NCBI RefSeq assembly: GCF_039535785.1
Contig: NZ_BAAAXV010000001.1
Location: 124,001-188,000, forward strand
Direction: 5' to 3'
DNA length: 64,000 bases
Source of the DNA: Nonomuraea helvata
Lineage (GTDB): Bacteria; Actinomycetota; Actinomycetes; Streptosporangiales; Streptosporangiaceae
This document shows positions 1 to 10,416 of the stretch, piece after piece. How positions within the stretch are numbered: the stretch's first letter is position 1; each line of letters begins with the position of its first letter. A model generated the notes under the pieces. That model made no database searches. It worked only from the letters and a program-made list of their open reading frames with translations, and was not told where the DNA came from. The translations under genes and the position numbers were made by a program.

Positions 1-1125
1 GTGCTGTTTGCCCGGCTCCTTGGCCAGCAGGTCGAAGGTGACCCCGGCGTCCGGCTGGAGCCGGAACCTGATGAGGTTGGGGGTGACGGACGCGTCGCCG
101 CCGCGGAACATCGTCACCGGCGGCCTGCGCAGCTCGGCGACGATCTCCAGGTCGGTGGTCGGCAGCGCCTTGCCCGAGCGGAAGCACCACGGCACGCCGG
201 CCCAGCGCCAGTTGTCGACGTAGGCGCGCAGGGCGACGAACGTCTCGGTCGTGGAGCCGGGGCGCACGCCGTCGGTGTCGAGGTAGCCCGCGTACTGGCC
301 GCGTACGACGTCGGACGGGTCGATGGCCTGGACGGCGCGGAGCACCCGCCACTTCTCGTCGAGCTGGGCGCGGGCGTCGGTGGACGGCGGCGGGTCCATG
401 GCGAGGATGGCGAGCAGCTGGAGCAGGTGGTTCTGGACCACGTCGCGGATGGTGCCGTTGGCGTCGTAGAAGGCGCCGCGGTCGCGCACGTCGAAGTCCT
501 CGGCCATGGTGATCTGGACGCTGCGGACGTGGTTGCGGTTCCAGATGGGCTCGAGCAGGGTGTTGGCGAACCTGAAGACCATGAGGTCCTCGACCGGCTC
601 CTTGCCCAGGAAGTGGTCGACGCGCCGCAGGTGGTCCTCGTCGAAGTGCTTCAGCAGCTCGTCGTTGAGCGCGCGGGCGGAGTCGAGGTCGTGGCCGAAC
701 GGCTTCTCCACGACGAGCCGGGCGTTCTGGTTGAGCCCCACCCCGGCCAGCCCTTCGGCGACCGCGGCGAACAGCGCCGGCGGGACGGCGAGGTAGTGGA
801 CGAGGAAGCCCTTGCCCCCCACCTCCTCACGCAGCCTGGCGAACGTCTCGGGGTCGCGGTAGTCGCCCGTGACCAGCCGCAGGTTGCCGGCCAGCTTGTC
901 GAAGGCCGCGTCGCGCACGCCGCCGACGGCCTCGCGGGCGTGCTCGCGCAGCCCGTCGAGGTCGAGGTCGGTCTTGGCCACGGCGATGATGGGCAGATCC
1001 AGGCGGCTGTCGGCGGTGAGGCGGTAGAGGGCGGGCAGGATCATCTTGCGCGCGAGGTCGCCGGTGACGCCGAACAGCACCAGCGCCCCCGCCCGCTCCG
1101 TGCCGTGCGCGCGCGTGTGCCCCAT
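1..1125 (-). CDS. zwf: glucose-6-phosphate 1-dehydrogenase, 3' end outside window
   Basis: Cytosolic entry enzyme of the oxidative pentose phosphate pathway, oxidising glucose-6-phosphate with NAD(P)+. The visible 375 residues begin with the dinucleotide loop [12 protein letters not shown] (about residues 17-28). VEKPFG (about 139-144) and the substrate-binding RVDHFLGKE with its catalytic His (about 168-176) follow. The family usually runs to about 460-510 residues, so the C-terminal part lies beyond base 1. The ATG at 1125 lies one base after the pgi stop (TGACATG), so the two genes are translationally coupled. Identification is secure. Whether it prefers NADP+ or NAD+ cannot be read here. 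Confidence 0.95.
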   Translation of the reverse strand, partial: MGHTRAHGTERAGALVLFGVTGDLARKMILPALYRLTADSRLDLPIIAVAKTDLDLDGLREHAREAVGGVRDAAFDKLAGNLRLVTGDYRDPETFARLREEVGGKGFLVHYLAVPPALFAAVAEGLAGVGLNQNARLVVEKPFGHDLDSARALNDELLKHFDEDHLRRVDHFLGKEPVEDLMVFRFANTLLEPIWNRNHVRSVQITMAEDFDVRDRGAFYDANGTIRDVVQNHLLQLLAILAMDPPPSTDARAQLDEKWRVLRAVQAIDPSDVVRGQYAGYLDTDGVRPGSTTETFVALRAYVDNWRWAGVPWCFRSGKALPTTDLEIVAELRRPPVTMFRGGDASVTPNLIRFRLQPDAGVTFDLLAKEPGKQH

Positions 1126-1126
1126 G

Positions 1127-2758
1127 TCAGACGCGCCTTCCGCGCAGCTCGCGGTATTTCCGGACGAGCCGCTCGGTGGAGGCGTCGGGCAACGTGGTGG
1201 GCGCCTCGTCGGAGGTGAGCGCGGGCGCCAGGTCGAGCGCCATCTTCTTGCCCAGCTCGACACCCCACTGGTCGAAGGAGTCGACTCCCCAGATGGTGCC
1301 CTCCACGAACACGATGTGCTCGTAGAGCGCGACGAGCTGGCCGAGCGTCGAGGGGGTCAGCTTGGGCGCGAGGATCGTGGAGGTGGGCCGGTTTCCCGGC
1401 ATCACCTTGTGCGGCACGATGTCGGGCGGGGTGCCCTCGCCGGCGATCTCCTCGGCCGTCTTGCCGAACGCCAGCGCCGACGTCTGGGCGAGGAGGTTGG
1501 CGATGAGCTGGTCGTGCATGCCCTCGCGGTCCTCGAACGGCTCGGCGAAGCCGATGAAGTCGGCCGGCACGAGCCGGGTGCCCTGGTGGAGGAGCTGGTA
1601 GAAGGCGTGCTGCCCGTTGGTGCCCGGCTCGCCCCAGAAGATCTCGCCGGTGGCGGCCGTCACGGGGCTGCCGTCGGCGCGCACGGACTTGCCGTTGGAC
1701 TCCATGGTGAGCTGCTGCAGGTAGGCGGGGAAGCGGTGCAGCCGCTGGCTGTACGGGAGCACGGCGCGGGTCTCGGCGCCGAAGAAGTCGTTGTACCAGA
1801 TGCCGAGCATGGCCATCAGCACCGGCATGTTGGCCTCGAACGGCGCGGTGCGGAAGTGCTCGTCGATGGTGTGGAAGCCGGCCAGCATCTCGCGGAAGCG
1901 CTCGGGCCCGATCGCGATCATCAGGGACAGGCCGATGGCGCCGTCGTAGGAGTAGCGGCCGCCGACCCAGTCCCAGAAGCCGAACATGTTGTCGGTGTCG
2001 ATGCCGAACTCGGCGACCTTGGCGGCGTTGGTGGAGACGGCCACGAAGTGCTTGGAGACCGCGTCCTCGCCCAGGGCCTCGACCAGCCAGCGGCGGGCGA
2101 CCCTGGCGTTGGTGAGCGTCTCGAGCGTGGTGAACGTCTTGGAGCTGACCACGAACAGTGTGGTCGCCGGGTCGAGGCCGGCGAGGTTGCCGGTGATGTC
2201 GGCGGGGTCGATGTTGGAGACGAACCGGGCCGCGATGCCGGCGTCGGCGTAGTCGCGCAGCGCCTCGTAGGCCATGGCGGGGCCCAGGTCGGAGCCGCCG
2301 ATGCCGATGTTGACCACGGTCTCGATCGGCTTGCCCGTGGCGCCCTTCCACTCCTTGGACCTGACCCGGTCGGAGAACGCGCTCATCTTGTCGAGCACGG
2401 CGTGCACGTCGGCGGTCACGTCCTGCCCGTCGACGGACAGCTCGGCGTCACGGGGCAGGCGCAGCGCGACGTGGAGGACGGCGCGGTCCTCGCTGACGTT
2501 GATGTGCTCGCCGCCGAACATGGCGGAGATCCTGTCGCGCAGCCCTGCCCGCTCGGCCAGGGCCAGCAGCAGGTCGATCGTCTCGCCGGTCGCGCGGTGC
2601 TTGGCGTAGTCGAGGTAGAGGTCGCCGGCGGTCACGGTCATGCGCTCGGCCCGGCCCGGGTCCTCGGCGAACAGCTCGCGCAGATGTCTGCCCGCCAGCT
2701 CCTCGTGGTGCTTGCCGAGAGCCGCCCACTCCTGGCTCTGGGTGATGTCGCCGTTCAC
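1127..2758 (-). CDS. pgi: glucose-6-phosphate isomerase
   Basis: Interconverts glucose-6-phosphate and fructose-6-phosphate in the cytosol, and so feeds the zwf product encoded next to it. The protein is 543 residues, a normal length. It carries the family signatures [13 protein letters not shown], the segment [12 protein letters not shown], and [15 protein letters not shown] with the active-site His. I chose the GTG at 2758 because GAGGAG lies 5 nt upstream; an in-frame TTG seven codons earlier has no such site. The stop codon nearly touches the zwf start, making a pgi-zwf operon. In many actinobacteria transaldolase precedes this pair; here the upstream gene is instead a dehydratase. Confidence 0.96.
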   Translation of the reverse strand: MNGDITQSQEWAALGKHHEELAGRHLRELFAEDPGRAERMTVTAGDLYLDYAKHRATGETIDLLLALAERAGLRDRISAMFGGEHINVSEDRAVLHVALRLPRDAELSVDGQDVTADVHAVLDKMSAFSDRVRSKEWKGATGKPIETVVNIGIGGSDLGPAMAYEALRDYADAGIAARFVSNIDPADITGNLAGLDPATTLFVVSSKTFTTLETLTNARVARRWLVEALGEDAVSKHFVAVSTNAAKVAEFGIDTDNMFGFWDWVGGRYSYDGAIGLSLMIAIGPERFREMLAGFHTIDEHFRTAPFEANMPVLMAMLGIWYNDFFGAETRAVLPYSQRLHRFPAYLQQLTMESNGKSVRADGSPVTAATGEIFWGEPGTNGQHAFYQLLHQGTRLVPADFIGFAEPFEDREGMHDQLIANLLAQTSALAFGKTAEEIAGEGTPPDIVPHKVMPGNRPTSTILAPKLTPSTLGQLVALYEHIVFVEGTIWGVDSFDQWGVELGKKMALDLAPALTSDEAPTTLPDASTERLVRKYRELRGRRV

Positions 2759-2858
2759 GCTTGCTCCTCGTGTCGCCAAAACCGGATCATCATTGTCCCT
2801 GCCAACCCGTACCCAACGAGGTTGATTCCTCGCACGGCGGAGGGGAGTCTTTAAACGC

Positions 2859-4565
2859 TCAGTGGGATTCGCGGCCCACGTGGTCGCCGCTGGAGCCGAC
2901 GAGGAAGTCGAGGTCGGCGCCGCGGTCGGCCTGGGTGACGTGCTCGACGTAGAGGCGCTCCCACCCGCGTACGGGCCTGGCGTGCCCCTGCATGACGGGC
3001 TCCCTGGCGGCCAGCTCGGCGTCGGGGATGTCCACGTCGAGCCGCCTGTCGGCCACGTCGAGCACGATGGGGTCGCCGGTGCGCACCTTCGCCAGCGGGC
3101 CGCCGGCCGCCGCCTCGGGCGCGGTGTGCAGGACGACCGTGCCGTAGGCGGTGCCGCTCATGCGGGCGTCGCTGATGCGCACCATGTCGCGCACGCCCTT
3201 CTCCAGCAGCTTGGCGGGCAGCGGGAGGTTGCCGACCTCGGGCATGCCGGGGTAGCCCTTGGGGCCGCAGCCGCGCAGCACGAGCACCGAGGTCTCGTCG
3301 ATGTCCAGGTCGGGCGAGTCCAGCCGGGCGTACACGTCCTCGATGCTGTCGAAGACGACGGCCCGGCCGCGGTGCCGCAGCAGCTCGGGCGAGGCGGCGG
3401 CGGGCTTGATCACCGCCCCGCCGGGGGCGAGGTTGCCGCGCAGGACGGCGATGCCGGCGTCGGGCAGCAGCGGGGTCGCGCGGCGCCTGATGACGCTCTC
3501 GTCCCAGATCTCCGCGCCCGTGAGGTGCTCGACGAGGGGCCGCCCGGTGACGGTGATCGCCTCCGGGTCGAGCAGGTCCTCGACCTCCTTCAGCACGGCC
3601 GCGAGGCCGCCCGCCCTGAACAGGTCGTCCATCAGGTGCCGCCCGGCCGGCTGGAGGTCCACGAGCAGCGGCACCCCCGAGCCCGTGCGGTCGAAGTCGT
3701 CGAGGGCGAGGTCCACGCCGAGGCGGCCGGCGACGGCCAGCAGGTGGACGACGGCGTTGGTGGAGCCGCCGACGGCGGCCAGGGTCACGATGGCGTTGAG
3801 GAACGAGCCCCTGGTCATCACCTGGCTGGGCCTGCGGCCCTCCCTGACCAGGTCCACGGCGAGGCGGCCGGTCTCGTGGGAGCGCTCGAGCAAGCGGCTG
3901 TCGGGCGCGGGCGTGCCGGCGGTGCCGGGCAGCGTCATGCCGAGCGCCTCGGCCATGCAGGCCATGGTGGAGGCGGTGCCCATCGTGTTGCAGTGGCCGC
4001 GGCTGCGGATCATGGACGACTCGGACTCCAGGAACGCCTCGCGGGAGAGCGTGCCCGCGCGTACCTCCTCGCTCAGGCGCCACACGTCGGTGCCGCAGCC
4101 GAGCGGCGCGCCCCGGAAGTGGCCGGTCAGCATGGGGCCGCCGGGCATCACGACGGCGGGCAGGTCTACCGACGATGCCGCCATGAGCAGCGACGGAATG
4201 GTCTTGTCGCAGCCGCCGAGCAGCACCACGCCGTCGATCGGGTTGGCGCGCAGCATCTCCTCGGTGGCCATGGCGGCCAGGTTGCGCCAGAGCATGGCCG
4301 TCGGGCGCACGTTGGTCTCACCGAGCGAGACGACCGGTAAGTTGAGCGGGACGCCGCCGGCCTCCCAGACGCCGTGCGCGACGCTCTCGGCCACCTCGTT
4401 CAGGTGGGAGTTGCACGGGGTGAGGTCGGAGGCGGTGTTGGCGATGGCGATGTGCGGCTTGCCGCCCTCGAACGCCTCGCGGGGCAGGCCGCGCCGCATC
4501 CATGCCCGATGGATGTAGGAGTTGCGGTCGTTACCCGAATACCAGAGCGAACTCCTCAGAGCCAT
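2859..4565 (-). CDS. IlvD/Edd-family dehydratase, probably sugar-acid type
   Basis: Iron-sulfur dehydratase of the IlvD/Edd family. These enzymes remove water from 2,3-dihydroxy acids or aldonic acids to give 2-keto acids. The 568 residues contain the cluster-ligand cysteines in [20 protein letters not shown] and [13 protein letters not shown]. The N-terminal segment [19 protein letters not shown] recalls arabonate/xylonate-type dehydratases more than branched-chain amino acid IlvD, and no ilvBNC genes lie nearby. I chose the ATG at 4565 because TAGGGT sits 7 nt before it, a leaderless start; a GTG at 4574 would overlap that box. The neighbouring pgi, zwf and phosphoketolase genes also favour sugar metabolism. 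The substrate remains inferred. Confidence 0.82.
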   Translation of the reverse strand: MALRSSLWYSGNDRNSYIHRAWMRRGLPREAFEGGKPHIAIANTASDLTPCNSHLNEVAESVAHGVWEAGGVPLNLPVVSLGETNVRPTAMLWRNLAAMATEEMLRANPIDGVVLLGGCDKTIPSLLMAASSVDLPAVVMPGGPMLTGHFRGAPLGCGTDVWRLSEEVRAGTLSREAFLESESSMIRSRGHCNTMGTASTMACMAEALGMTLPGTAGTPAPDSRLLERSHETGRLAVDLVREGRRPSQVMTRGSFLNAIVTLAAVGGSTNAVVHLLAVAGRLGVDLALDDFDRTGSGVPLLVDLQPAGRHLMDDLFRAGGLAAVLKEVEDLLDPEAITVTGRPLVEHLTGAEIWDESVIRRRATPLLPDAGIAVLRGNLAPGGAVIKPAAASPELLRHRGRAVVFDSIEDVYARLDSPDLDIDETSVLVLRGCGPKGYPGMPEVGNLPLPAKLLEKGVRDMVRISDARMSGTAYGTVVLHTAPEAAAGGPLAKVRTGDPIVLDVADRRLDVDIPDAELAAREPVMQGHARPVRGWERLYVEHVTQADRGADLDFLVGSSGDHVGRESH

Positions 4566-4572
4566 ATCCGCC

Positions 4573-4578
4573 ACCCTA
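4573..4578 (-). promoter_or_regulatory. -10 box of the dehydratase gene (leaderless)
   Basis: TAGGGT on the minus strand ends 7 nt before the ATG at 4565. This is the TANNNT-N6/7-start layout of leaderless actinobacterial transcripts, and it occurs again before about nine other genes in this window. Confidence 0.5.
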
Positions 4579-4627
4579 TCGGGCTCACTGGGGATTCAGC
4601 ACGTCCTGTGGAGGAAGCTGCACAGGC

Positions 4628-6931
4628 ATGGACCATATCGACGCGTACTGGCGGGCGGCGAACTACCTGTCCGTCGGACAGATCTATCTGCTGGACAATC
4701 CGCTGCTCAGCGAGCCGCTACGGCCCGAGCACGTCAAGCCGCGCCTGCTCGGCCACTGGGGCACGACCCCCGGGCTGAACTTCTGCTTCGCCCACCTCAA
4801 CCGGGTGATCATGGAGCGGGACCAGGACATGATCTACATCGTCGGCCCCGGGCACGGCGGGCCGGCGGCGGTGGCGCACTCGTGGCTGGAGGGTTCGTAC
4901 TCGGAGCGCTATCCGGACATCTCGCAGGACGTGGAGGGCATGCGCCGGCTGTTCCGCCAGTTCTCCTTCCCCGGCGGGGTCCCGAGCCATGTGGCTCCCG
5001 AGACGCCCGGCTCGATCCACGAGGGCGGGGAGCTGGGTTATTCGCTCGCGCACGCGTACGGGGCCGCGTTCGACAACCCGGACCTGGTCGTGGCGTGCGT
5101 CATCGGGGACGGCGAGGCCGAGACGGGCCCGCTCGCGGCGAGCTGGCACTCCAACAAGTTCCTCGACCGCGACCGCGACGGCATCGTGCTGCCCATACTC
5201 CATCTGAACGGCTACAAGATCGCCAACCCGACCGTGCTCGCCCGCGTCCCCGAGGCGGAGCTGCTCAAGCTCATGGAGGGGTACGGCTACCGCCCCCACG
5301 TGGTGGGCCCCGACCACGGGGAGATGGCCCGGGCGCTGGACACCGCGTTCGACCAGATGGCCGCCTACAAGCGGGGTGCGGCCGACCGGCTGCCGATGAT
5401 CGTGCTTCGCACGCCGAAGGGGTGGACGGGGCCGCGCGAGGTGGACGGCAAGCAGGTCGAGGGCACGTGGCGGGCGCACCAGGTGCCGCTGTCCAAGGTC
5501 CGCGAGAACCCGGCCCACCTGGCCATGCTCGAGGAGTGGATGCGTTCGTACCGGCCGGAGGAGCTGTTCGACTCCGGCGGCAGGCCCGTGCGGGGGATCC
5601 TGGACACCGTGCCGCGCGGCACGCGCAGGATGAGCGCGAACCCGCACGCCAACGGCGGCGAGCTGCTCGCGCCGCTGCGGCTGCCCGACTTCCGCAGGCT
5701 GGCGGTCGAGGTCAAGTCGCCCGCCACGCAGTCGAGCGAGCCGACGCGGGTGCTGGGCGGCTTCCTGCGCGACGTGATCGCCGCGAACCCCCGGACGTTC
5801 CGGCTGATGGGCCCCGACGAGACCGAGTCGAACCGGCTGTCGGAGGTGTTCGAGGTCACGGACCGGGCGTGGAACGCCGAGGTCCTGCCGACGGACGAGA
5901 ACCTGGCTCCCGGCGGGCGCGTGATGGAGGTGCTGTCCGAGCACCTGTGCCAGGGCTGGCTGGAGGGCTACCTGCTGACCGGCCGCCACGGGCTGTTCAA
6001 CTGCTACGAGGCGTTCATCCACATCATCGACGCCATGTTCAACCAGCACGCCAAATGGCTGGAGTCGTCGCAGAAGATCCCCTGGCGGCGACCGGTGGCG
6101 TCGCTGACGTACCTGCTGTCCTCGCACGTGTGGCGGCAGGACCACAACGGGTTCAGCCACCAGGACCCGGGCTTCCTCGACGTGGTGGTGAACAAGAAGG
6201 CGTCGGTGGTGCGGGTCTACCTGCCGCCGGACGCCAACACGCTGCTGTCGGTCGCCGACCACTGCCTGCGCTCGCGCGACTACGTCAACGTGATCGTGGC
6301 GGGCAAGCAGCCGGTGCTGGACCTGTTCACGATGGAGGAGGCCGTCGCGCACAGCACGCGCGGCCTGGGCATCCTGCCGTGGGCCTCCACCGACGACGGG
6401 GCCGCGCCGGACGTGGTGCTGGCCTGCGCGGGCGACGTGCCCACCCAGGAGACGCTGGCCGCCGCCGCCCTGCTGCGCGAGCACGTCCCCGACCTGAGGG
6501 TACGGGTCATCAACGTCGTGGATCTGATGCGGCTCCAGCCGCCGTCGGAGCACCCGCACGGCATGTCGGACGCCGAGTTCGACACCCTCTTCACCACCGA
6601 CAAACCAGTCATCTTCGACTTCCATGGTTATCCATCGCTCATCCACCAGCTCACCTATCGCCGCCACAACCACGCCAACATCCACGTGCGCGGCTACAAG
6701 GAGGAAGGGACCACGACGACGCCCTTCGACATGGCCATGCTCAACGACATCGACCGCTACCACCTCGTCATGGACGTCATCGACCGCGTGCCTGGGCTCG
6801 GCACCACCCAGGCGCATCTGCGCCAGCGCATGAGCGACGCCCGGCTGCAAGCCCGCGCCCACGCGCGCGACCACGGCGAGGACACCCCCGAGATCAGGTC
6901 GTGGACGTGGCCGGACGCATCCTCGTGCTGA
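4628..6931 (+). CDS. xfp: xylulose-5-phosphate/fructose-6-phosphate phosphoketolase
   Basis: Thiamine-diphosphate enzyme splitting xylulose-5-P or fructose-6-P with phosphate into acetyl phosphate and glyceraldehyde-3-P or erythrose-4-P. It has 767 residues, close to the family's usual length of about 790. It opens with the typical [14 protein letters not shown]. Further motifs are the phosphate loop GPGHGGPA, the signature [20 protein letters not shown], the TPP motif [17 protein letters not shown], and [17 protein letters not shown] in the second half. GGAGGAA lies upstream of the chosen ATG, at a slightly long 13 nt. The acetyl phosphate would normally go to acetate kinase, but the ackA copy that overlaps the 3' end is wrecked. 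Divergent from the dehydratase gene. Confidence 0.96.
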   Translation: MDHIDAYWRAANYLSVGQIYLLDNPLLSEPLRPEHVKPRLLGHWGTTPGLNFCFAHLNRVIMERDQDMIYIVGPGHGGPAAVAHSWLEGSYSERYPDISQDVEGMRRLFRQFSFPGGVPSHVAPETPGSIHEGGELGYSLAHAYGAAFDNPDLVVACVIGDGEAETGPLAASWHSNKFLDRDRDGIVLPILHLNGYKIANPTVLARVPEAELLKLMEGYGYRPHVVGPDHGEMARALDTAFDQMAAYKRGAADRLPMIVLRTPKGWTGPREVDGKQVEGTWRAHQVPLSKVRENPAHLAMLEEWMRSYRPEELFDSGGRPVRGILDTVPRGTRRMSANPHANGGELLAPLRLPDFRRLAVEVKSPATQSSEPTRVLGGFLRDVIAANPRTFRLMGPDETESNRLSEVFEVTDRAWNAEVLPTDENLAPGGRVMEVLSEHLCQGWLEGYLLTGRHGLFNCYEAFIHIIDAMFNQHAKWLESSQKIPWRRPVASLTYLLSSHVWRQDHNGFSHQDPGFLDVVVNKKASVVRVYLPPDANTLLSVADHCLRSRDYVNVIVAGKQPVLDLFTMEEAVAHSTRGLGILPWASTDDGAAPDVVLACAGDVPTQETLAAAALLREHVPDLRVRVINVVDLMRLQPPSEHPHGMSDAEFDTLFTTDKPVIFDFHGYPSLIHQLTYRRHNHANIHVRGYKEEGTTTTPFDMAMLNDIDRYHLVMDVIDRVPGLGTTQAHLRQRMSDARLQARAHARDHGEDTPEIRSWTWPDASSC

Positions 6932-7136
6932 ACACCGGCTCGTCGTCCATCAGGTACGAGCTCGTGGACGTGCGCGCCCGCGAACGCCCGGCCGGCGGGA
7001 CCCGGCGCTCAACCTGGCCGCGTCGTCCGGCGAGCGGGCGGTGTCGCCGCCGGACGCGGAGGTGGCCGTGCTGGTCATTCCCACGGACGAGGAGTGGGAG
7101 ATCGCCCGCCAGACCCTCGCCCTGCTGGGGTCATGA
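6901..7136 (+). pseudogene. ackA: acetate kinase, collapsed to its two ends
   Basis: Only the two ends of an acetate kinase survive. From GTG 6901 the frame reads [19 protein letters not shown], the family's N-terminal phosphate-binding start. From about 6999, in a different frame, it reads DPALNLAASSGERAVSP and then AVLVIPTDEEWEIARQTLAL, the family's C-terminus with its natural stop at 7134-7136. Intact enzymes are about 390-400 residues, so roughly 1 kb is missing and the junction near 6985-6998 shifts the frame. The start overlaps the phosphoketolase end by 31 nt, as in an intact xfp-ackA operon, so this was once coupled to xfp. Confidence 0.85.
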
Positions 7137-8198
7137 CGGGACGGTCCCCGTCAGGCCGAGCTCGCCCGGTCCTGACGCCGCCCGTGAGACGGCGGGCACC
7201 CAGAACTCCACGGTCGTGCCCTCCCCGGGCGTGCCGCGGATGTCCCACCACCCGCCCGCCGTCTCGGCCCGTTCCCGCATCTCCATCAGCCCGAAGTGCC
7301 CGTCCCGGCTCTCCCGGTTCGCGAGCCCGGTCCCGTCGTCGCGCACGCGCACGTGGATGCCGCCGTCGAGCGAGGCCAGCCGCACGATGACGGTGTTCGC
7401 CCCGGCGTGCTTGCGCACGTTCGTCAGGGCCTCCTGGCAGATGCGGAACACGGTGATCGCGGCCTCAGGGGGCGGCTCGCCATCCAGGTCGAGCACCAGC
7501 TCGTACGCCGTGCCCGCCATCTCCCGCTCCAGGTACGCGGCCAGCCCCTCCGCCAGGCCGTCACCCGGCGGCCGTAAGCGGAAGGCCAGGTCGCGCAGGC
7601 GATCCACGGCGGACTCGACGACGTCGTCCAGCGGGGCGATGGCGGCGGCGTACTCCGCGGGCAGCCGCTCCCCCAGGGCCCGCAGCCGCATCCCGACCGC
7701 CACCATGGACTGGATGGTGTCGTCGTGCACGTCGGAGGCGATGCGGCGGCGCTCGCGCTCCTGGGCCTGGACGAGATGGGTGAGCAGCAGGCCGCGCTCG
7801 TCCAGCGCTCTGGCCATGCTGCGCCGCTCGGTCAGGTCGCGTGTCACCTTGCCGAACCCGCGCAGGTCGCCGCGCTCGTCGAACAGGGCGGTGATGACCA
7901 CGCTCGCCCAGAACCGCGTGCCGTCCTTGCGTACCCGCCACCCCTCCTCCTCCCACCGGCCGTCGGCGGCGGCCGCCTCCAGCTCCATGGGAGGCTTGCC
8001 GGCCGCCACGTCCTCGGGCGGGTAGAACACGGAGAAGTGGGTGCCGATGATCTCCTCGGCGGTATACCCCTTGATGCGCTGAGCTCCGGCGTTCCAGCTC
8101 ACGATCCTGCCGCGCGGGTCCAGCATGAAGATGGCGTAATCGCGGATGCTCTGCACGAGCAATCTCAAATCTTCTTGCGGGAGGTCATCCACGGCCAT
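7131..8198 (-). CDS. PAS-domain sensor histidine kinase, NarL-type partner class
   Basis: Cytoplasmic two-component sensor of about 355 residues with no membrane segment. A PAS domain (about 10-120, beginning SIRDYAIFMLDPRGRIVSWN) is followed by a HisKA_3 dimerisation domain. Its phospho-acceptor lies in RRIASDVHDDTIQSM, and an HATPase domain has NVRKHAGAN and DDGTGL boxes. This kinase class phosphorylates LuxR/NarL-type regulators, and one lies at 8766-9410 in the same direction, with an RsbW-like ATPase between them. The start is uncertain: ATG 8198, ATG 8213 and GTG 8246 are all possible and none has a clear ribosome site. The stop overlaps the stop of the ackA remnant on the other strand. 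Confidence 0.85.
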   Translation of the reverse strand: MAVDDLPQEDLRLLVQSIRDYAIFMLDPRGRIVSWNAGAQRIKGYTAEEIIGTHFSVFYPPEDVAAGKPPMELEAAAADGRWEEEGWRVRKDGTRFWASVVITALFDERGDLRGFGKVTRDLTERRSMARALDERGLLLTHLVQAQERERRRIASDVHDDTIQSMVAVGMRLRALGERLPAEYAAAIAPLDDVVESAVDRLRDLAFRLRPPGDGLAEGLAAYLEREMAGTAYELVLDLDGEPPPEAAITVFRICQEALTNVRKHAGANTVIVRLASLDGGIHVRVRDDGTGLANRESRDGHFGLMEMRERAETAGGWWDIRGTPGEGTTVEFWVPAVSRAASGPGELGLTGTVPS

Positions 8199-8252
8199 AC
8201 TGCAGCTTTTCATGACACAGCGTAAGGACCCAAACTCAGGTCCCACATATGC

Positions 8253-8672
8253 TCAGTTTTCCGAGCGACTGCCCCGAATCGGGGCAAGGCGGGGCTCCAG
8301 CTCGCACCACACCACTTTGCCGCCGTCGCGGGGCGAGATCCCCCAGCCGGTGGAGAGCAGACCGACGACGTGCAGCCCCCAGCCGTTCGCCGGACCGGGC
8401 TCGCGCGGCTCGGGCAGCCGCTCGCCGTCGTCTCCCACCTCGATGCGCACCCGCGACGCGTCGCCCCTCATCCGGAGGGACGGCGGGCCGTCGCCGTGCA
8501 CGAGCGCGTTCGTCACGAGCTCGGACACCACCAGCAGGACATCCTCGTGATGGCCCCGGTAGCCGAACTCGGCCAAGGCCTGTCGGGCGATCCGGCGCGC
8601 CGCCGTGATGCTGCCCATCTCCTTCGGCAGGGGCGTGTCCACCTGGTACGTCCCCACCTCCTCGCTGCCCAC
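8253..8672 (-). CDS. RsbW/SpoIIAB-like ATP-binding protein
   Basis: A 139-residue stand-alone GHKL ATPase of the anti-sigma-factor kinase type. These proteins bind a sigma factor or phosphorylate an anti-anti-sigma factor. The N box is LVVSELVTNALVHG, and the ATP lid and G boxes read VGDDGERLPEP and GWGLHVVGLL. Actinomycetes carry many such orphan proteins without a linked sigma gene, and none is visible here. It sits between a histidine kinase gene and a response regulator gene on the same strand, so shared control is plausible but not shown. The start is GTG 8672; GTG 8657 is an alternative. Confidence 0.8.
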   Translation of the reverse strand: MGSEEVGTYQVDTPLPKEMGSITAARRIARQALAEFGYRGHHEDVLLVVSELVTNALVHGDGPPSLRMRGDASRVRIEVGDDGERLPEPREPGPANGWGLHVVGLLSTGWGISPRDGGKVVWCELEPRLAPIRGSRSEN

Positions 8673-8765
8673 CCCTCTACTCTCGGGTAACGCGGCACTC
8701 GATCACGAGACGCAAGCGCTCCATAACGCCTGATGCACCTGGGGACGTGACATGGTGCAGATGCA

Positions 8766-9410
8766 TCAGTCGAGCAGCCCGTCCCGGCGGGCGATCGCCA
8801 CCGCTTCCAGCTTCGAGCCGGCCCCGAGCTTCTCCAGGACGTGCTGTACGTGGTTGCGCGCCGTGTTGCGGGCGACACCGAGGCGTTCGCTGATCTCGGC
8901 CGTGCTCGCGCCCTCGGCCATGAGCAGCAGCGTCTCCCGCTCGCGGGCCGTCAACGCGGATCCCAGCAGTCCCGCCCGCCCGGTCAGCCGGTCGAGCATC
9001 CCTGGCAGCAGCGCCGGCGCGAGCACCACCCCGCCGGACGCCACCTCGCGTACGGCCGACTCCAACTCTCCCAGCCGGGACGACTTCACCATCAGCCCGG
9101 CGCCCCCGGCCGACACCACCCTGGCCGCCACAGAGGCGGTCGCCTCGCCGGTCAGCACCAGCACCCGCGCCTTGGGCGCCGCCGCGGAGAGTCGTTCGAT
9201 GGCCGTGATCCCGTCGCCGTCGGGCAGGCGGCGGTCGAGCACGACGACGTCGGGCTGGAACCGCCGGGTCTCAGCCACCGCCCCGGCGATGGTCCCGGTC
9301 TGGGCCACCACCTCGAAGTCGGGCGCCTTGCCCAACGCCAGCCCGATCGCCTCGGCGACCATGGCGTGGTCCTCGACGAGAATCACCCGGATCGTGGGGG
9401 GAGTCGCCAT
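8766..9410 (-). CDS. NarL/LuxR-type response regulator
   Basis: DNA-binding response regulator of 214 residues. The receiver domain (about 6-120) has the acidic pair in LVEDH and the phospho-acceptor Asp59 in VVVLDRRLPDGDG. A LuxR-type helix-turn-helix follows, LTARERETLLLMAEG to the end. I chose the ATG at 9410 because the receiver begins within nine residues; upstream in-frame sequence is Arg- and Ala-rich and looks non-coding. The likely partner is the PAS histidine kinase at 7131-8198, whose HisKA_3 domain is of the matching class. Confidence 0.88.
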   Translation of the reverse strand: MATPPTIRVILVEDHAMVAEAIGLALGKAPDFEVVAQTGTIAGAVAETRRFQPDVVVLDRRLPDGDGITAIERLSAAAPKARVLVLTGEATASVAARVVSAGGAGLMVKSSRLGELESAVREVASGGVVLAPALLPGMLDRLTGRAGLLGSALTARERETLLLMAEGASTAEISERLGVARNTARNHVQHVLEKLGAGSKLEAVAIARRDGLLD

Positions 9411-9564
9411 CCTTCGCCGTGCCTCTGTCCGTGGGGGTCCTGCTCCCGCTCGGGCCGCCTCGGGAACGGCCTGCGCCACGAGAAGTGTGCCACGATCCAC
9501 CGCCCGGCCGCACGACCCCATGGCGTCCCCGCCCGCCGCGCGGCGTCCTCCTGGCCCGGCCTGG

Positions 9565-10416
9565 CTACTTGCTGGATATCGGGTGCCCCTTGAACATCGG
9601 GTGCTTGGTCTCCCAGTATCGCCAGCCCTCCACCCGGGCCGGCACGTTGGCGATTCCGCTGGCGACCTTGAACTCGCGGCACGTCCCGATCTGCGACCAC
9701 GCCGACCAGCCGATGCGGTAGCCGAAGACCCGATACCACATATTGCCGTACATTCCCTTGGTGATCTCCCGCGTATATTCGTGGCCGGTGAAGACCATGT
9801 GCCGCTCTTCGAGGTGCGGGAGTCCCATCAGGCGGAATTGGCGTACCAGGTCCTTCGTGGTGAACTTCTCGGTGACCGACCATTGCCTCTCTTGCTCGGT
9901 CTCCAGGAACGCGCGGATTTCGTGCTCCCTCGTCACCGTCACCGTCATCGTGCCTCCGGGGCCGTCGATGAAGCGGGTGCGGGGCAGGAAGAAGTTCCGC
10001 GGCGAGAGGCGGTGGACCTTGAAGAACAGATGCGGGTCGCATCTGCCGCGGCCGAGGACGTCGTGGGGGAAGAGGCGGGCGTCGGTCGCCGTGGCCGTGG
10101 CCGTGGCCGTCTCCGTGGCCGTCGCCGTCACCGTCGGGGTGGGACTCGGGCTCGGCGTCGGGGTCGGGGTCGGCGTCGGCGTCGGCGTCGGCGTGGGGCT
10201 CGGGATCGGCGTCGGGGTCCGGTTCGGCCTCGGGGTCGGGGTCGGGGTCGCGACACCGATGCGGATGTCGATGCCGCCGTCCGCGTCCGCCGCCGTGGTC
10301 GAGGTCGCGACCAGCGCCATCGAAAGGGAGCCGCATATCGCCCTCTTCATCGCGTGACGCGCCGTAAGCCGGGCAGACGTGGCTGTGGCTTTTGTCCGGA
10401 GATTGGGCGTGAACAT
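9565..10416 (-). CDS. secreted protein with Thr/Pro-repeat linker, function unknown
   Basis: A 283-residue exported protein I do not recognise. After a long basic N-terminus comes a signal-like stretch (ICGSLSMALVATSTTAADA). Then about 60 residues of low-complexity TP, SP and TA repeats follow, of the kind that joins wall or extracellular domains. The last 170 residues form a compact domain rich in aromatic and charged residues (for example FFKVHRLSPRNFFLPRTRF and MWYRVFGYRIGWSAWSQIG), with Cys at its start and in GTCREF. The ATG at 10416 has AAAGGA 8 nt upstream; frames further upstream are not supported. No neighbour suggests a role. Confidence 0.7.
   Translation of the reverse strand: MFTPNLRTKATATSARLTARHAMKRAICGSLSMALVATSTTAADADGGIDIRIGVATPTPTPRPNRTPTPIPSPTPTPTPTPTPTPTPSPSPTPTVTATATETATATATATDARLFPHDVLGRGRCDPHLFFKVHRLSPRNFFLPRTRFIDGPGGTMTVTVTREHEIRAFLETEQERQWSVTEKFTTKDLVRQFRLMGLPHLEERHMVFTGHEYTREITKGMYGNMWYRVFGYRIGWSAWSQIGTCREFKVASGIANVPARVEGWRYWETKHPMFKGHPISSK
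10081..10256 (+). repeat. low-complexity hexamer repeat within the secreted protein gene
   Basis: On the plus strand the DNA is runs of gtggcc (10096-10120) and then gtcggc/gtcggg units (10130-10250). On the coding strand these give alternating Thr-Ala and Thr-Pro. Such runs can change length by slippage in multiples of six, which keeps the frame. Confidence 0.75.

Noticed and set aside
1..2854. Long plus-strand frames over zwf and pgi
   Set aside because: They are antisense to well-identified enzymes and have no motifs of their own.
4522..8025. A 1167-codon open frame on the plus strand across phosphoketolase and the histidine kinase
   Set aside because: It is the off-frame shadow of xfp and the antisense of the kinase, Arg/Ala/Gly/Pro-rich with no family motif. 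Only the short stretch 6901-6975 within it (the AckA N-terminus) is real.
10081..10256. Short regular repeats as a possible CRISPR array
   Set aside because: They are hexamer low-complexity units encoding Thr-Pro/Thr-Ala, with no spacers between identical repeats.
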